Source: DASUPK01 sp036265435 (GTDB lineage: Bacteria; Actinomycetota; Thermoleophilia; Solirubrobacterales; 70-9). Taken from it: a DNA stretch of 12,045 nt. The position numbers and the translations under genes were made by a program. The notes beneath the pieces are model-generated. The model saw only the letters and a list, made by a program, of their open reading frames with translations, ran no database searches and had not been told where the DNA came from. Each line of letters opens with the position of its first letter. The first letter of the stretch is position 1. Below are positions 1 to 6,402 of this stretch, piece after piece. The stretch is taken from positions 1-12,045 of the forward strand of contig DATAPB010000178.1 in assembly GCA_036265435.1 (NCBI GenBank). The letters are read 5' to 3'.

Positions 1-142
1 GCAGCACCTCGATCTCCTCAGGCGGTATGTCGACACCCACGAGCTCCTGCTCGTCCGGCATCGGCGGCGGCTCCGGGGCGTCATGGATGTGGCCCGGATC
101 GACGGTCCAGGGGCGCTTCCCCTTCGGGATCAGCGGGCTCAC
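1..142 (-). CDS. Partial CDS, 5' end only: probable NADH-quinone oxidoreductase subunit E
   Basis: Only the first 47 codons are in the window; the gene continues past position 1. It starts with GTG at 142-140, overlapping the nuoD stop in a GTGA arrangement, so it is translationally coupled to nuoD and is the fifth gene of the operon. The visible protein begins MSPLIPKGKRPW, has a proline- and acid-rich stretch (PEPPPMPDEQE) and ends IPPEEIEVL. The final part could be the beginning of the N-terminal helical domain of NuoE, the 24-kDa 2Fe-2S subunit that hands electrons from NADH/NuoF to NuoG. No iron-sulfur cysteine is yet visible. The NuoE assignment rests mainly on the usual A-B-C-D-E gene order; another nuo subunit is possible. 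That this is a real coding start is much surer than its name. Confidence 0.6.
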   Translation of the reverse strand, partial: MSPLIPKGKRPWTVDPGHIHDAPEPPPMPDEQELVGVDIPPEEIEVL

Positions 143-1446
143 CGGTCCACTCCCCCGATGATCGGATCGAGCATCCCCAGGTTCTGGATCAGGTCCGCGA
201 TCAGGCCGCCGACCGACATGTCGCGGAGGGACTGCAGGTTGACGAAGGAGGGATCCCGGAAGTGGACGCGGGCGGGCTTCGACGAGCCATCGGCGAGGAC
301 GAAGCAGCCGAGCTCGCCCCGCGGGGACTCGATCGAGTAGTAGAGCTCGCCGGGCGGCACGCGGTAGCCCTCGGTGACGAGCTTGAAGTGATGGATCAGC
401 GCCTCCATCGAGGTGGCGAGCTCCTCGCGAGGCGGCAGCACGTACTTGCGATCGTCCGAGATCCAGGGGCCCTCGGGCAGGCCGTCGAGCGCCTGCTCGA
501 TGATCCGGAGCGACTCCCGCATCTCCTGCAGGCGGACGCGGTACCGGTCGTAGCCGTCGCCGATCGTGCCGACGGGGATCTTGAAGTCGAAGTCGCCGTA
601 GGCCAGGTAGGGATCGGCCTTGCGCAGGTCCCAGGGCTCGCCCGCCGCCCGCAGCAGCGGGCCGGTGACGCCGAGCTCGAGCAGCCGCTCGCGCGGCACG
701 ATCCCGACGTCACGCGTGCGGCGCAGAAAGATCTCGTTGCGGTCGAGCAGCGCCTCGTACTGATCGATTCGCGTTGGCATCTCCGCACAGAACTTCCGCA
801 CCTTCTGCTCGAAGCCGGTGGGGATGTCCTCGAAGACCCCGCCGACCTGGAAGTAGCGGGTGTGCATCCGCTGGCCGGACGACATCTCGAAGAGGTCGAG
901 AATCGTGTCGCGCTCGCGGAAGCAGTACCAGAGCATCGAGATCGCACCGATGTCGAGCGCGGTCGTACCCAGCCAGACCAGGTGGGACATGATCCGGTCG
1001 AGCTCCATGTGGAGGACGCGCAGATACTTCGCGCGAGGCGGGATCTCGATACCGACCATCCTCTCGACGCAGCCGCAGAAAGCCTCCATCTGGAAGTAGT
1101 AGGAGAGGTAGTCCATCCGCTCCACGAACGGGATGACCTTCCAGTAGCTCTTGTCCTCGCAGGACTTCTCGATCCCGGTGTGCAGATAGCCCATCACCGG
1201 TTTGAGCTCGATGACCCGCTCGCCCTGCAGCGTGACGATCAGCCGCAGCACCCCGTGTGTCGCGGGGTGATGTGGGCCCATGTTGATCGTCAGGATCTCC
1301 TGCTCGGGCTCGAGGCCGGGGCCCTGGAGCTCGCGCTCGGCAAGCTCCTCGACCTGGTCGGCCAGGGTGGCGGAGGGGTCCTCCGTGAACGGGTCGATGC
1401 CGCGCTCGGTGATCTCCGCCTCATCCCTGAGCACGTCGTCGGCCAT
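139..1446 (-). CDS. nuoD: NADH-quinone oxidoreductase subunit D (49-kDa subunit)
   Basis: 435 residues. NuoD is the quinone-site subunit of the peripheral arm of complex I and, with NuoB, forms the pocket where electrons leave cluster N2 for quinone. The family motif MGPHHPATHGVLRL lies at residues 56-69, followed by MGYLHTGIEK. The protein ends with the usual SVGGLIADLI and the DPIIGGVDR tail, so it is full length. The start was chosen at ATG 1446: it overlaps the nuoC stop as TAATG and has GAGGTGG eight bases upstream. An in-frame GTG at 1458 would add only four residues and lies inside that ribosome-binding site. The first 50 residues are an acidic extension rich in D and E, before the conserved core. 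It overlaps the following GTG start by four bases. Confidence 0.97.
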   Translation of the reverse strand: MADDVLRDEAEITERGIDPFTEDPSATLADQVEELAERELQGPGLEPEQEILTINMGPHHPATHGVLRLIVTLQGERVIELKPVMGYLHTGIEKSCEDKSYWKVIPFVERMDYLSYYFQMEAFCGCVERMVGIEIPPRAKYLRVLHMELDRIMSHLVWLGTTALDIGAISMLWYCFRERDTILDLFEMSSGQRMHTRYFQVGGVFEDIPTGFEQKVRKFCAEMPTRIDQYEALLDRNEIFLRRTRDVGIVPRERLLELGVTGPLLRAAGEPWDLRKADPYLAYGDFDFKIPVGTIGDGYDRYRVRLQEMRESLRIIEQALDGLPEGPWISDDRKYVLPPREELATSMEALIHHFKLVTEGYRVPPGELYYSIESPRGELGCFVLADGSSKPARVHFRDPSFVNLQSLRDMSVGGLIADLIQNLGMLDPIIGGVDR

Positions 1447-2006
1447 TACTCGAACCACCTCGGGGCTTCGATCTCGTTATGGGTGAAAAGCACCGGCTCG
1501 CCCCCGATCGGGAAGTCGCGTCGCTGAGGCCAGCCGACGTAGTTCTCCGGCATCGCGATGCGGCGCAGATCGGGGTGGCCGCGGAAGACGATGCCGAAGA
1601 AGTCGTAGACCTCCCGTTCTTGAAAGTCGGCGGTCGGATAGAGCGCCACGCAGGAGTCGATCTCGGGCAGCCTCTCGGCCTCGGAGCTCGCGCCATTGGT
1701 CTCGCCGCCGGCCGGGTCCTCCAGCAGGGCCTTGACGTTGATCCGCTCCACCCGCTCGCGGGAGAGCAGCTCGTAGTGGACTGCGAAGCGCGGCGTCGCC
1801 GGCAGGTAGTCCGCGGCGTGCACGCTGGAGAGGAAGCGGTAGCCCTGGTCGGGCGTGTCGCGCAGCCAGGTGAGCGCGTGCAGCACGCCCGTGGGGTTGA
1901 CGACCAGAGTGGCGCGGTCGTGCTCGAAGGAGGTCTCGACGACGGTGCCCTCGCGCCCCTCCTCGATCCCCTGCGCGATTAGCTCGAGGCCGGGGGCATC
2001 AGGCAT
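1446..2006 (-). CDS. nuoC: NADH-quinone oxidoreductase subunit C (30-kDa subunit)
   Basis: 186 residues. NuoC is a soluble scaffold subunit of the complex I connecting module, next to NuoB and NuoD. The 30-kDa subunit signature is seen at about residues 129-150: EREVYDFFGIVFRGHPDLRR, followed by a W-P-x-R-R-D-F-P stretch at 159-166. A low-complexity segment at about 97-113 (EDPAGGETNGASSEAER) looks like a loop insertion relative to compact NuoC proteins. The start was taken at ATG 2006, which overlaps the nuoB stop in an ATGCCTGA arrangement (8 bases shared), a typical coupled start; an in-frame GTG at 2027 would add seven basic residues (MPPRRWR) with no family support. NuoC and NuoD are separate genes here, unlike the fused nuoCD of enterobacteria. 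Confidence 0.96.
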   Translation of the reverse strand: MPDAPGLELIAQGIEEGREGTVVETSFEHDRATLVVNPTGVLHALTWLRDTPDQGYRFLSSVHAADYLPATPRFAVHYELLSRERVERINVKALLEDPAGGETNGASSEAERLPEIDSCVALYPTADFQEREVYDFFGIVFRGHPDLRRIAMPENYVGWPQRRDFPIGGEPVLFTHNEIEAPRWFE

Positions 2007-2655
2007 TCTCCACCGCCTTGGTGGCACGCTCGATCGCCTCGGGGGTGGGCTCGCCGGTCTCGAAACGCGCCCACTCCTCGGTGCCGAGCGCGTTGTAGCG
2101 CTGGCGCCAGCCGAGGTCGGGGTGGCCGCGGATCAGCCGCTGCAGCTTGTTGAGGCCGTGCAGAACGGCCTCCGGCCGCGGCGGGCAGCCGGGGACGTGG
2201 ACGTCGACCGGCATGAACTTGTCGGCGCCCTGGACTACGGCGTAGTTGGCGAACATGCCCCCGGAGGACGAGCACGCTCCCATCGCCATGACCCATTTCG
2301 GTTCGAGCATCTGGTCGTAGACCCGGCGGACGACCGGTGCCATCTTGATCGACACCCGGCCCGAGAGGATCAACAGATCCGCCTGCCGCGGCGTGGCCCT
2401 GAAAGCCTCCGCCCCGAAGCGGGCGATGTCATAGCGCGAGGTGACCAGGGAGATCTGCTCGATCGCGCAGCAGGCGAGGCCGAAGGTCATTGGGAAGATG
2501 GCGTTTGCCCGCCCCCAGTTCAGCGCGTTCTCGAGCGTGGTCGTGAGCAGGCGCTCCTCGACGTACTGCTCGAGATCCTTGCCCTCGAGGTCCCCGCGCA
2601 GCAGGTCGCGGGCGCGCACCTGTCGAGCTCGGAGGCTCTCCCGCTCTACTTCCAA
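1999..2655 (-). CDS. nuoB: NADH-quinone oxidoreductase subunit B (N2 iron-sulfur subunit)
   Basis: 218 residues from a TTG start. NuoB carries the terminal 4Fe-4S cluster N2 of complex I, which passes electrons to quinone. The four expected ligand cysteines are present: the tandem pair C62-C63 in GLACCAIE, C128 in GACSSSGGMF and C157 in PGCPPRPEA. The TTG at 2655-2653 is supported by GAGGGG seven bases upstream and a 10-base overlap with the end of nuoA. The open frame continues upstream to 2877 but only as a shadow of nuoA. The next in-frame candidate, GTG at 2619, lacks a well-placed ribosome-binding site. With the TTG start there are about 36 highly charged residues before the conserved LLTTTLENALNWGR segment, longer than the short leader of many NuoB proteins. 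Confidence 0.96.
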   Translation of the reverse strand: MEVERESLRARQVRARDLLRGDLEGKDLEQYVEERLLTTTLENALNWGRANAIFPMTFGLACCAIEQISLVTSRYDIARFGAEAFRATPRQADLLILSGRVSIKMAPVVRRVYDQMLEPKWVMAMGACSSSGGMFANYAVVQGADKFMPVDVHVPGCPPRPEAVLHGLNKLQRLIRGHPDLGWRQRYNALGTEEWARFETGEPTPEAIERATKAVENA

Positions 2656-3005
2656 TCGAGCGCCCCTCGACGCCAGACGAAGACCAGGGCGACGAGCAAC
2701 AGCACGACGAAGACGAGGATCTCCACCAGGACGAAGACGCTCTTGGTCGCATGCACGAGGACGCCGACCGGGTAGAGGAAGACGACCTCGATGTCGAAGA
2801 GGATGAAGAGCATCGCGATCATGTAGAAGCTCACGCCGAAGCGGAAGGTGCGAGTGATGTGGGAGGGCAGGCCGCACTCATACGGCTGCGTCTTGATCGG
2901 ATTCGGGCGGCGCGATCCGATCACCCCGTTGAGCAGTGCGAATGCACCTCCCACGACGATCCCTAGGCCGGCGAACACGAGGACGGGGAGGTAGGACTGG
3001 AGCAC
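2646..3005 (-). CDS. nuoA: NADH-quinone oxidoreductase subunit A
   Basis: 119 residues, normal for the family. NuoA is a small membrane subunit of complex I at the junction between the quinone-binding arm and the proton-pumping arm. Three membrane spans are visible at about residues 5-29, 57-79 and 88-110. The hallmark loop between spans 1 and 2 carries YECG (42-45), and span 2 ends with the conserved acidic segment FDIEVVFLYP (70-79, with D71 and E73). It is the first gene of the operon. The start codon is GTG at 3005, with no convincing Shine-Dalgarno site. The likely -10 box ends only 12 bases upstream, so the mRNA may have almost no leader. Confidence 0.96.
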   Translation of the reverse strand: MLQSYLPVLVFAGLGIVVGGAFALLNGVIGSRRPNPIKTQPYECGLPSHITRTFRFGVSFYMIAMLFILFDIEVVFLYPVGVLVHATKSVFVLVEILVFVVLLLVALVFVWRRGALDWK

Positions 3006-3017
3006 GATCCGTTCGGT

Positions 3018-3048
3018 CTTATACCACTTGCCCCGTACTTTGTATCAA
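3018..3048 (-). promoter_or_regulatory. Candidate promoter of the nuo operon
   Basis: On the minus strand TTGATA (3048-3043) and TATAAG (3023-3018) resemble the sigma-70-type -35 and -10 boxes, one and two mismatches from TTGACA/TATAAT style consensus, but with a long 19-base spacer. Transcription would start near 3011, giving a leader of about six bases before the nuoA GTG. This fits the lack of a ribosome-binding site. The assignment is by eye only. Confidence 0.45.
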
Positions 3049-3140
3049 GCTGTTACATAGTGCTTTTCCGCATCAGCAAGCCAAATCCCGACCCTTTTTG
3101 GCGGCTTTGACCCAAGACGAAACGGGTTGTTCCTCGGCCT

Positions 3141-3154
3141 CGTTTGATCAAACG
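3141..3154. repeat. Perfect 14-bp palindrome in the nuo divergent region, candidate operator
   Basis: CGTTTGATCAAACG is a perfect palindrome with no spacer. An 8-base direct repeat, AAACGGGT, lies at 3120-3127 and 3150-3157, exactly 30 bases (about three helical turns) apart, the second copy overlapping the palindrome. A GC hairpin (3154-3177, loop TGAC) follows. The region lies between divergently transcribed genes, so a regulator site for nuo, for the membrane gene at 3210, or for both is plausible. The regulator is unknown. Confidence 0.4.
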
Positions 3155-3209
3155 GGTCGCGCCTGACGGCGCGCCCTCGCATGACCCTCGCATCTAAGCT
3201 CCCGCGGCC

Positions 3210-3641
3210 GTGCCGGAAGTCCATCTCGTCGTCGGGGTCTGCCTCCTGGCCGCCAACCTGGTGGCCGGTGTGTGGGGCGGGTACTCCTGGCTCGAGCGCC
3301 GGCCCTCGACGGGGTTCTGGTACGCGCTCCGCATCGCGCAGGCGACCGTGCTGCTCCAGGCCTTCCTCGGCCTGCTGCTCGTCTTCAGCGGGCACCATGC
3401 GTCGGAGCTGCACATCCTCTACGGGGTCCTGCCGCTCGTCGTCTCCCTCCTGGCGGAGGTGGTGCGGCTCGGATCCGCCTCGGCGGAGCTCGGCGACCTC
3501 GACATCCACTCGTTGCCGCCGGAGCGCCAGACCCAGATCGCGATGGCGATCGTCCGTCGCGACACCGGCATCATGGCCACCGCCTGCCTGGTGATTTTCC
3601 TGCTGGCGCTCCGCGCAGCCGGAACGAGCTCGGCCTTCTAG
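3210..3641 (+). CDS. Four-helix membrane protein of unknown function
   Basis: 143 residues, GTG start. I do not recognise the family. Four hydrophobic segments are seen at about residues 5-23, 41-60, 68-86 and 119-136. A histidine cluster (H62, H63, H68, in SGHHASELHILYG) lies between spans 2 and 3, and a polar loop (about 88-117) precedes span 4. Histidines at a membrane edge are compatible with haem or metal binding, but nothing here proves it. There is no Shine-Dalgarno site before the GTG; TAAGCT at 3195-3200, ending nine bases upstream, could be the -10 box of a leaderless transcript. The gene is divergent from nuoA across a shared 204-bp regulatory region, so co-regulation with complex I is possible but unproven. 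It is convergent with the VOC gene. Confidence 0.8.
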   Translation: MPEVHLVVGVCLLAANLVAGVWGGYSWLERRPSTGFWYALRIAQATVLLQAFLGLLLVFSGHHASELHILYGVLPLVVSLLAEVVRLGSASAELGDLDIHSLPPERQTQIAMAIVRRDTGIMATACLVIFLLALRAAGTSSAF

Positions 3642-3663
3642 GCAGGCGGCGCGCTAGCTGCCA
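3641..3663. terminator. Weak candidate hairpin between convergent genes
   Basis: GGCAG(G)C and GCTGCC can pair with one bulged G around a nine-base loop, just after the stop of the membrane protein and before the stop of the convergent VOC gene. There is no T tract. It may act as a shared terminator, but the stem is short and the call is weak. Confidence 0.25.
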
Positions 3664-3682
3664 GGACCCACGGTCGGCCGCG

Positions 3683-4513
3683 TCAGGCGCCGCGCGCCTG
3701 GCCGGGCGGCTGGGTCAGCGACAGCGTCGCGCCCTGGGGATCGGTGACCACCGCCTGCCGCAGTCCCGTGTTCGGCACGTCATACGGCGGGACCAGCAGC
3801 TCGCCGCCGAGCTCGGCAACGGTTTCCGCCGCGGTGTCGAGGTCCGCGACCCAGAAGTCCACACTCCAGTGGGGAGGGGCCTCGCCGGCCGCGCCCGGCG
3901 GCAGCATGGTCGCGACGACGTCGCGGGGGACCGGCTGCTCGGGCTCTCCGCCGACGTAGCCCGGGACGGTCCACATGACCAGCTCGGCGTCGCCCATGTC
4001 GAAGCTCTTCGTGTCCCAGCCGAAGACATCGGCGTAGAAGCGTTTCGCCGATTCCGGGTCGTCCGTGTTGAGCCCGCTCATCGCCCAGGCGCTCGGCTCG
4101 TTGACGAGCTGGGCGCCGTGGCGCTCGCGCGGCTCCCAGACCGAGAAGACCGCCCCAGAGGGGTCGGCCAGGATCGCCTGGCGGCCGCCGCCGGGCGAGT
4201 CGAAGGGCTCGCCGATCACGTTGCCGCCGGCGCTCGCCGCTCTCGACGCGGCCTGCTCCACGCTCTCGACCGAGACGAGCATCGTCCAGACGGCCTGCGG
4301 GGGCGCCGGCGCGCCGTCCTGGGAGACGATCGCTGCGACGTCCCGGTCGCGCAGGCAGCAGACGAAGTAGTCGCCCGGATGCTCGGGCGGCATCAGGTTC
4401 TCGGTCTCCCAGCCGAACAGCTCGGAGTAGAAGCAGGCCGCGGCGTCCGGATCCGGGAAGACGCCCGAGACGAAGCAGGGAACGCCGTGCTCGTAGCCGT
4501 CGCGCTCGCTCAT
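3683..4513 (-). CDS. Two-domain VOC (glyoxalase/bleomycin-resistance-like) protein
   Basis: 276 residues with two tandem vicinal-oxygen-chelate domains at about 8-130 and 138-268. Each shows the family pattern: an entry strand, then a helix with FYSELFGWE or FYADVFGWD, and a closing strand of the type GRQAILADPSGAVFSVWEP or LRQAVVTDPQGATLSLTQP. Such proteins are often annotated as lactoylglutathione-lyase or extradiol-dioxygenase relatives, but many have no known substrate, and I cannot assign one here. The ATG at 4513 overlaps the stop of the upstream DUF899 gene as ATGA and has GAGGAG five bases upstream, so the two genes are translationally coupled. A longer open frame to 4549 is a shadow. 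Confidence 0.9.
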   Translation of the reverse strand: MSERDGYEHGVPCFVSGVFPDPDAAACFYSELFGWETENLMPPEHPGDYFVCCLRDRDVAAIVSQDGAPAPPQAVWTMLVSVESVEQAASRAASAGGNVIGEPFDSPGGGRQAILADPSGAVFSVWEPRERHGAQLVNEPSAWAMSGLNTDDPESAKRFYADVFGWDTKSFDMGDAELVMWTVPGYVGGEPEQPVPRDVVATMLPPGAAGEAPPHWSVDFWVADLDTAAETVAELGGELLVPPYDVPNTGLRQAVVTDPQGATLSLTQPPGQARGA

Positions 4514-5211
4514 CGGAGCTCCTCGTCGTAGGCGTGGTGGCGCCGCCACCAGGTGTAGCGCTCGCCCTGCGGATAGCCGTCCGGCGAGTCCTCCCAGCTC
4601 TCCTGGCGACCGAACGGCGCCCGGTCCAGGAAGCTCCAGATGGGCCCGATGGCCTCAACGCCGCGGCTCTTCGTGAAGTAGGTGCGGTAGACGTCGCCCC
4701 CGTCGCGCAGGAAGACGCTCAGCGCGAAGCCCTCGCCGTCCTGGTAGGCGCCCTCCTTGGGCTCTGCGGGTGATGTGCCGAAGTCGACGCCGAAGTCCCC
4801 GCCTCCCCACGAGTACCAGGGGTGCTTCCATCCCAGCTCGCGCTCGAACCGCTCGAGCTTGGCGAACGGCGCGCGGGAGGTGATCGCGAAGGTGACGTCG
4901 CGGGCGTGTAGGTGGGCGGGATGTCCGACCTGGTCGATGAACATGCAGCAGCCGTCGCAGCCCTGGTCCTGGTTCGGCCCGAACATGAAGTGGTAGAGGA
5001 TCAGCTGGCGCCGGCCCTCGAACAGGTCCGGGAGCGCGACCTTCCCGCGCGGGCCCTCGAACTCGTAGTCCTTTTCGACCCTCGTCCGCGGCAGCCGCCG
5101 GCGCTCCGCGGCAAGCTCGTCGCTCCGCCTCGTCAGCTCCTTCTCCTTCTCCCGGAGACCCTTCTGCGCGGCCTCCCATTCCTCCGCGGACACGACCTCG
5201 GGGAGGTCCAT
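4510..5211 (-). CDS. DUF899 family thioredoxin-like protein
   Basis: 233 residues. It matches the DUF899 pattern of cytosolic thioredoxin-fold proteins related to AhpC/TSA: an N-terminal helical charged segment (about 8-45), then LILYHFMFGPNQDQGCDGCC at 70-89, then SRAPFAKLERFERELGWKHPWYSW and a C-terminal W-rich tail. C85 and C88 form a CxxC pair with an additional C89; by position this may be a redox-active site. The biochemical role of the family is not established. The start is ATG 5211, with AAGGAG six bases upstream; the frame is open to 5268 but earlier starts lack such a site. It is first in a two-gene minus-strand operon with the VOC gene, divergent from a HxlR regulator. Confidence 0.9.
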   Translation of the reverse strand: MDLPEVVSAEEWEAAQKGLREKEKELTRRSDELAAERRRLPRTRVEKDYEFEGPRGKVALPDLFEGRRQLILYHFMFGPNQDQGCDGCCMFIDQVGHPAHLHARDVTFAITSRAPFAKLERFERELGWKHPWYSWGGGDFGVDFGTSPAEPKEGAYQDGEGFALSVFLRDGGDVYRTYFTKSRGVEAIGPIWSFLDRAPFGRQESWEDSPDGYPQGERYTWWRRHHAYDEELR

Positions 5212-5281
5212 CCGATTCTCCTTCCGTCTGCTTGGGGCTTCCTCCATATCGCGAGCGCACCGTACCACAAAGTTCTAAAAG

Positions 5282-5297
5282 ACAACTAGATAGTTGT
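5282..5297. promoter_or_regulatory. Perfect inverted repeat, likely operator of the HxlR regulator
   Basis: ACAACTA-GA-TAGTTGT: two 7-base arms that are exact reverse complements around a two-base centre. It sits in a local AT-rich pocket between the divergent DUF899 and HxlR genes. Its right arm overlaps TTGTAT (5294-5299), the likely -35 box of the regulator gene. HxlR-family proteins are dimeric winged helices that bind such short inverted repeats, usually beside their own gene. Confidence 0.65.
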
Positions 5298-5323
5298 ATT
5301 TCAGGACTTCCGACCGATAAACT
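5294..5323 (+). promoter_or_regulatory. Candidate promoter of the HxlR regulator gene
   Basis: TTGTAT (5294-5299) and TAAACT (5318-5323) with an 18-base spacer. Transcription would start about 5330-5334, at or just before the ATG at 5334, which has no ribosome-binding site; a leaderless mRNA is therefore likely. The -35 box lies in the operator, predicting autorepression. Confidence 0.4.
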
Positions 5324-5333
5324 TCCTCACGCG

Positions 5334-5981
5334 ATGGCGAGGACGAGGACCCATGACGATGGCTGCGGGATAGCCCACGCCTCCGACCTGTTCGGTCAGC
5401 GTTGGGCGCTGCTGGTCGTCCGCGAGTTGCTCCTCGGCCCGAAGCGATTCACCGACCTCCGCGCCGGCATCCCCGACATCAGCCCAAACGTGCTCGGTCA
5501 GCGACTTCGCGAGCTGGAGGGTTCGGGGATCGTCAGGCGGCGCAGGCTCGCGCCTCCGGCGGCGGTCCAGGTCTACGAGCTCACGGAATGGGGGCATGAG
5601 CTGGAGCCGGCGGTGCTGGCGCTCGGGCGGTGGGCGAGCGGGTCGCCGTCGTTCCCGGTCGGCGCCCGGATGGGGCCGGACTCGCTGGTGCTGGCGCTGA
5701 AGTCGACCTTTCAGCCGGAGAAGGCGGATGGGTTGGATGCGCGCTACGAGCTGCGGCTGGGGAAGGAGGGGGTGCCCTTTCGCATCGAGGTTTCCGGGGA
5801 GCGGTTCTTCGCCGAGCGCGGAGAGGTGGATAACCCTGACGCGACGATCAGCGCCGAACCGGACGCCATCGCCGGGGTCGTCTTCGGGGGAAACCGGCTG
5901 GGGAAAGCGGTCGAGGCCGGCGACGTCGCGATCGACGGCAGCCGCCGGGCCGTCAACGCCCTGTTTCGCGCGCTCACCTGA
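5334..5981 (+). CDS. HxlR-type winged-helix regulator with C-terminal SCP2-like domain
   Basis: 215 residues from ATG 5334. The N-terminal half (about 11-100) is a HxlR-family DNA-binding domain: ASDLFGQRWALLVVRELLLG, then RFTDLRAGIPDISPNVLGQR as recognition region, then the wing and YELTEWGHEL. C11 occupies the position of the N-terminal cysteine that is the redox or electrophile sensor in relatives such as YodB and HypR; sensing here is inferred. The C-terminal half (about 110-215), with ISAEPDAIAGVVFG and GDVAIDG, resembles an SCP2-like lipid-binding fold and could bind a hydrophobic ligand. The frame opens upstream to 5232 but this start fits the family and the promoter. It is divergent from the DUF899-VOC operon, its probable target. 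Confidence 0.92.
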   Translation: MARTRTHDDGCGIAHASDLFGQRWALLVVRELLLGPKRFTDLRAGIPDISPNVLGQRLRELEGSGIVRRRRLAPPAAVQVYELTEWGHELEPAVLALGRWASGSPSFPVGARMGPDSLVLALKSTFQPEKADGLDARYELRLGKEGVPFRIEVSGERFFAERGEVDNPDATISAEPDAIAGVVFGGNRLGKAVEAGDVAIDGSRRAVNALFRALT

Positions 5982-6108
5982 GCAGCTGGCGGGTTTCCCC
6001 CGGTATGCGAGGGGAAGGCGCCGATTGTCCGCCTCGTCGCGGGTCTCGTCCTGTCACACCCGCCGGAGCCATCTCGTCTTTGTAGTACCACCGACGAAAG
6101 GAGCCGTC

Positions 6109-6402
6109 ATGGACGCCGAGACGAGGGCCCGCACCCGCGCGCAGAACCTGGACGAGATTTGGAAGTGGACCGTCGGCGCCGGAATCCTCGTGGTTGCGCT
6201 GGCCCCGCTTGCGTTGCCCATTCTCATCCTCACCATCGCCGCGACACTGCCCCTGATCCTGCCGCTCCTCGCGGTGGGTCTGGTTGCCGGAGCCGTCGCC
6301 GTCCCGGTCCTGCTGCTCCGGAAGGCCGGCCGCTCGGTGAGCCGGATCAGGCCGCGCCGGCGCCCCGCGGAGCCCAGCCGCCAGCCGGCGACCGGGCACT
6401 AG
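6109..6402 (+). CDS. Small two-helix membrane protein, unknown function
   Basis: 97 residues. The start is ATG 6109, with a strong AAAGGAG five bases upstream; the frame is open much further upstream only as a shadow of the HxlR gene. A charged N terminus (residues 1-18, rich in R, E and D) is followed by a long hydrophobic stretch at about 20-70, which can hold two membrane spans joined at a proline-rich turn (LPLILPLL). The C terminus is strongly basic (RRRP, about 78-86), so both ends are likely cytoplasmic. I do not recognise a family. It is convergent with the flavin reductase gene, their two stop codons sharing the bases CTAG. Confidence 0.75.
   Translation: MDAETRARTRAQNLDEIWKWTVGAGILVVALAPLALPILILTIAATLPLILPLLAVGLVAGAVAVPVLLLRKAGRSVSRIRPRRRPAEPSRQPATGH

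Noticed and set aside
262..1527. 421-codon open frame on the plus strand opposite nuoD
   Set aside because: It is antisense to a clearly real nuoD, has a composition dominated by R, A, L and D, and matches no family pattern; long antisense frames are expected at this GC content.
3141..3154. FNR/CRP-type site at the TTGATCAA palindrome
   Set aside because: FNR sites need a four-base gap between TTGAT and ATCAA; here the half-sites are fused, so the known consensus is not met.
3272..4531. 419-codon plus-strand open frame across the VOC gene
   Set aside because: It runs antisense to the VOC protein and out of frame over the membrane protein; the R/G/A-rich translation shows no fold-like pattern.
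5995..6021. TTCCCC...GGGGAA hairpin after the HxlR stop as a terminator
   Set aside because: Only a 6-bp stem with a 10-base loop and no T tract; too weak to list.
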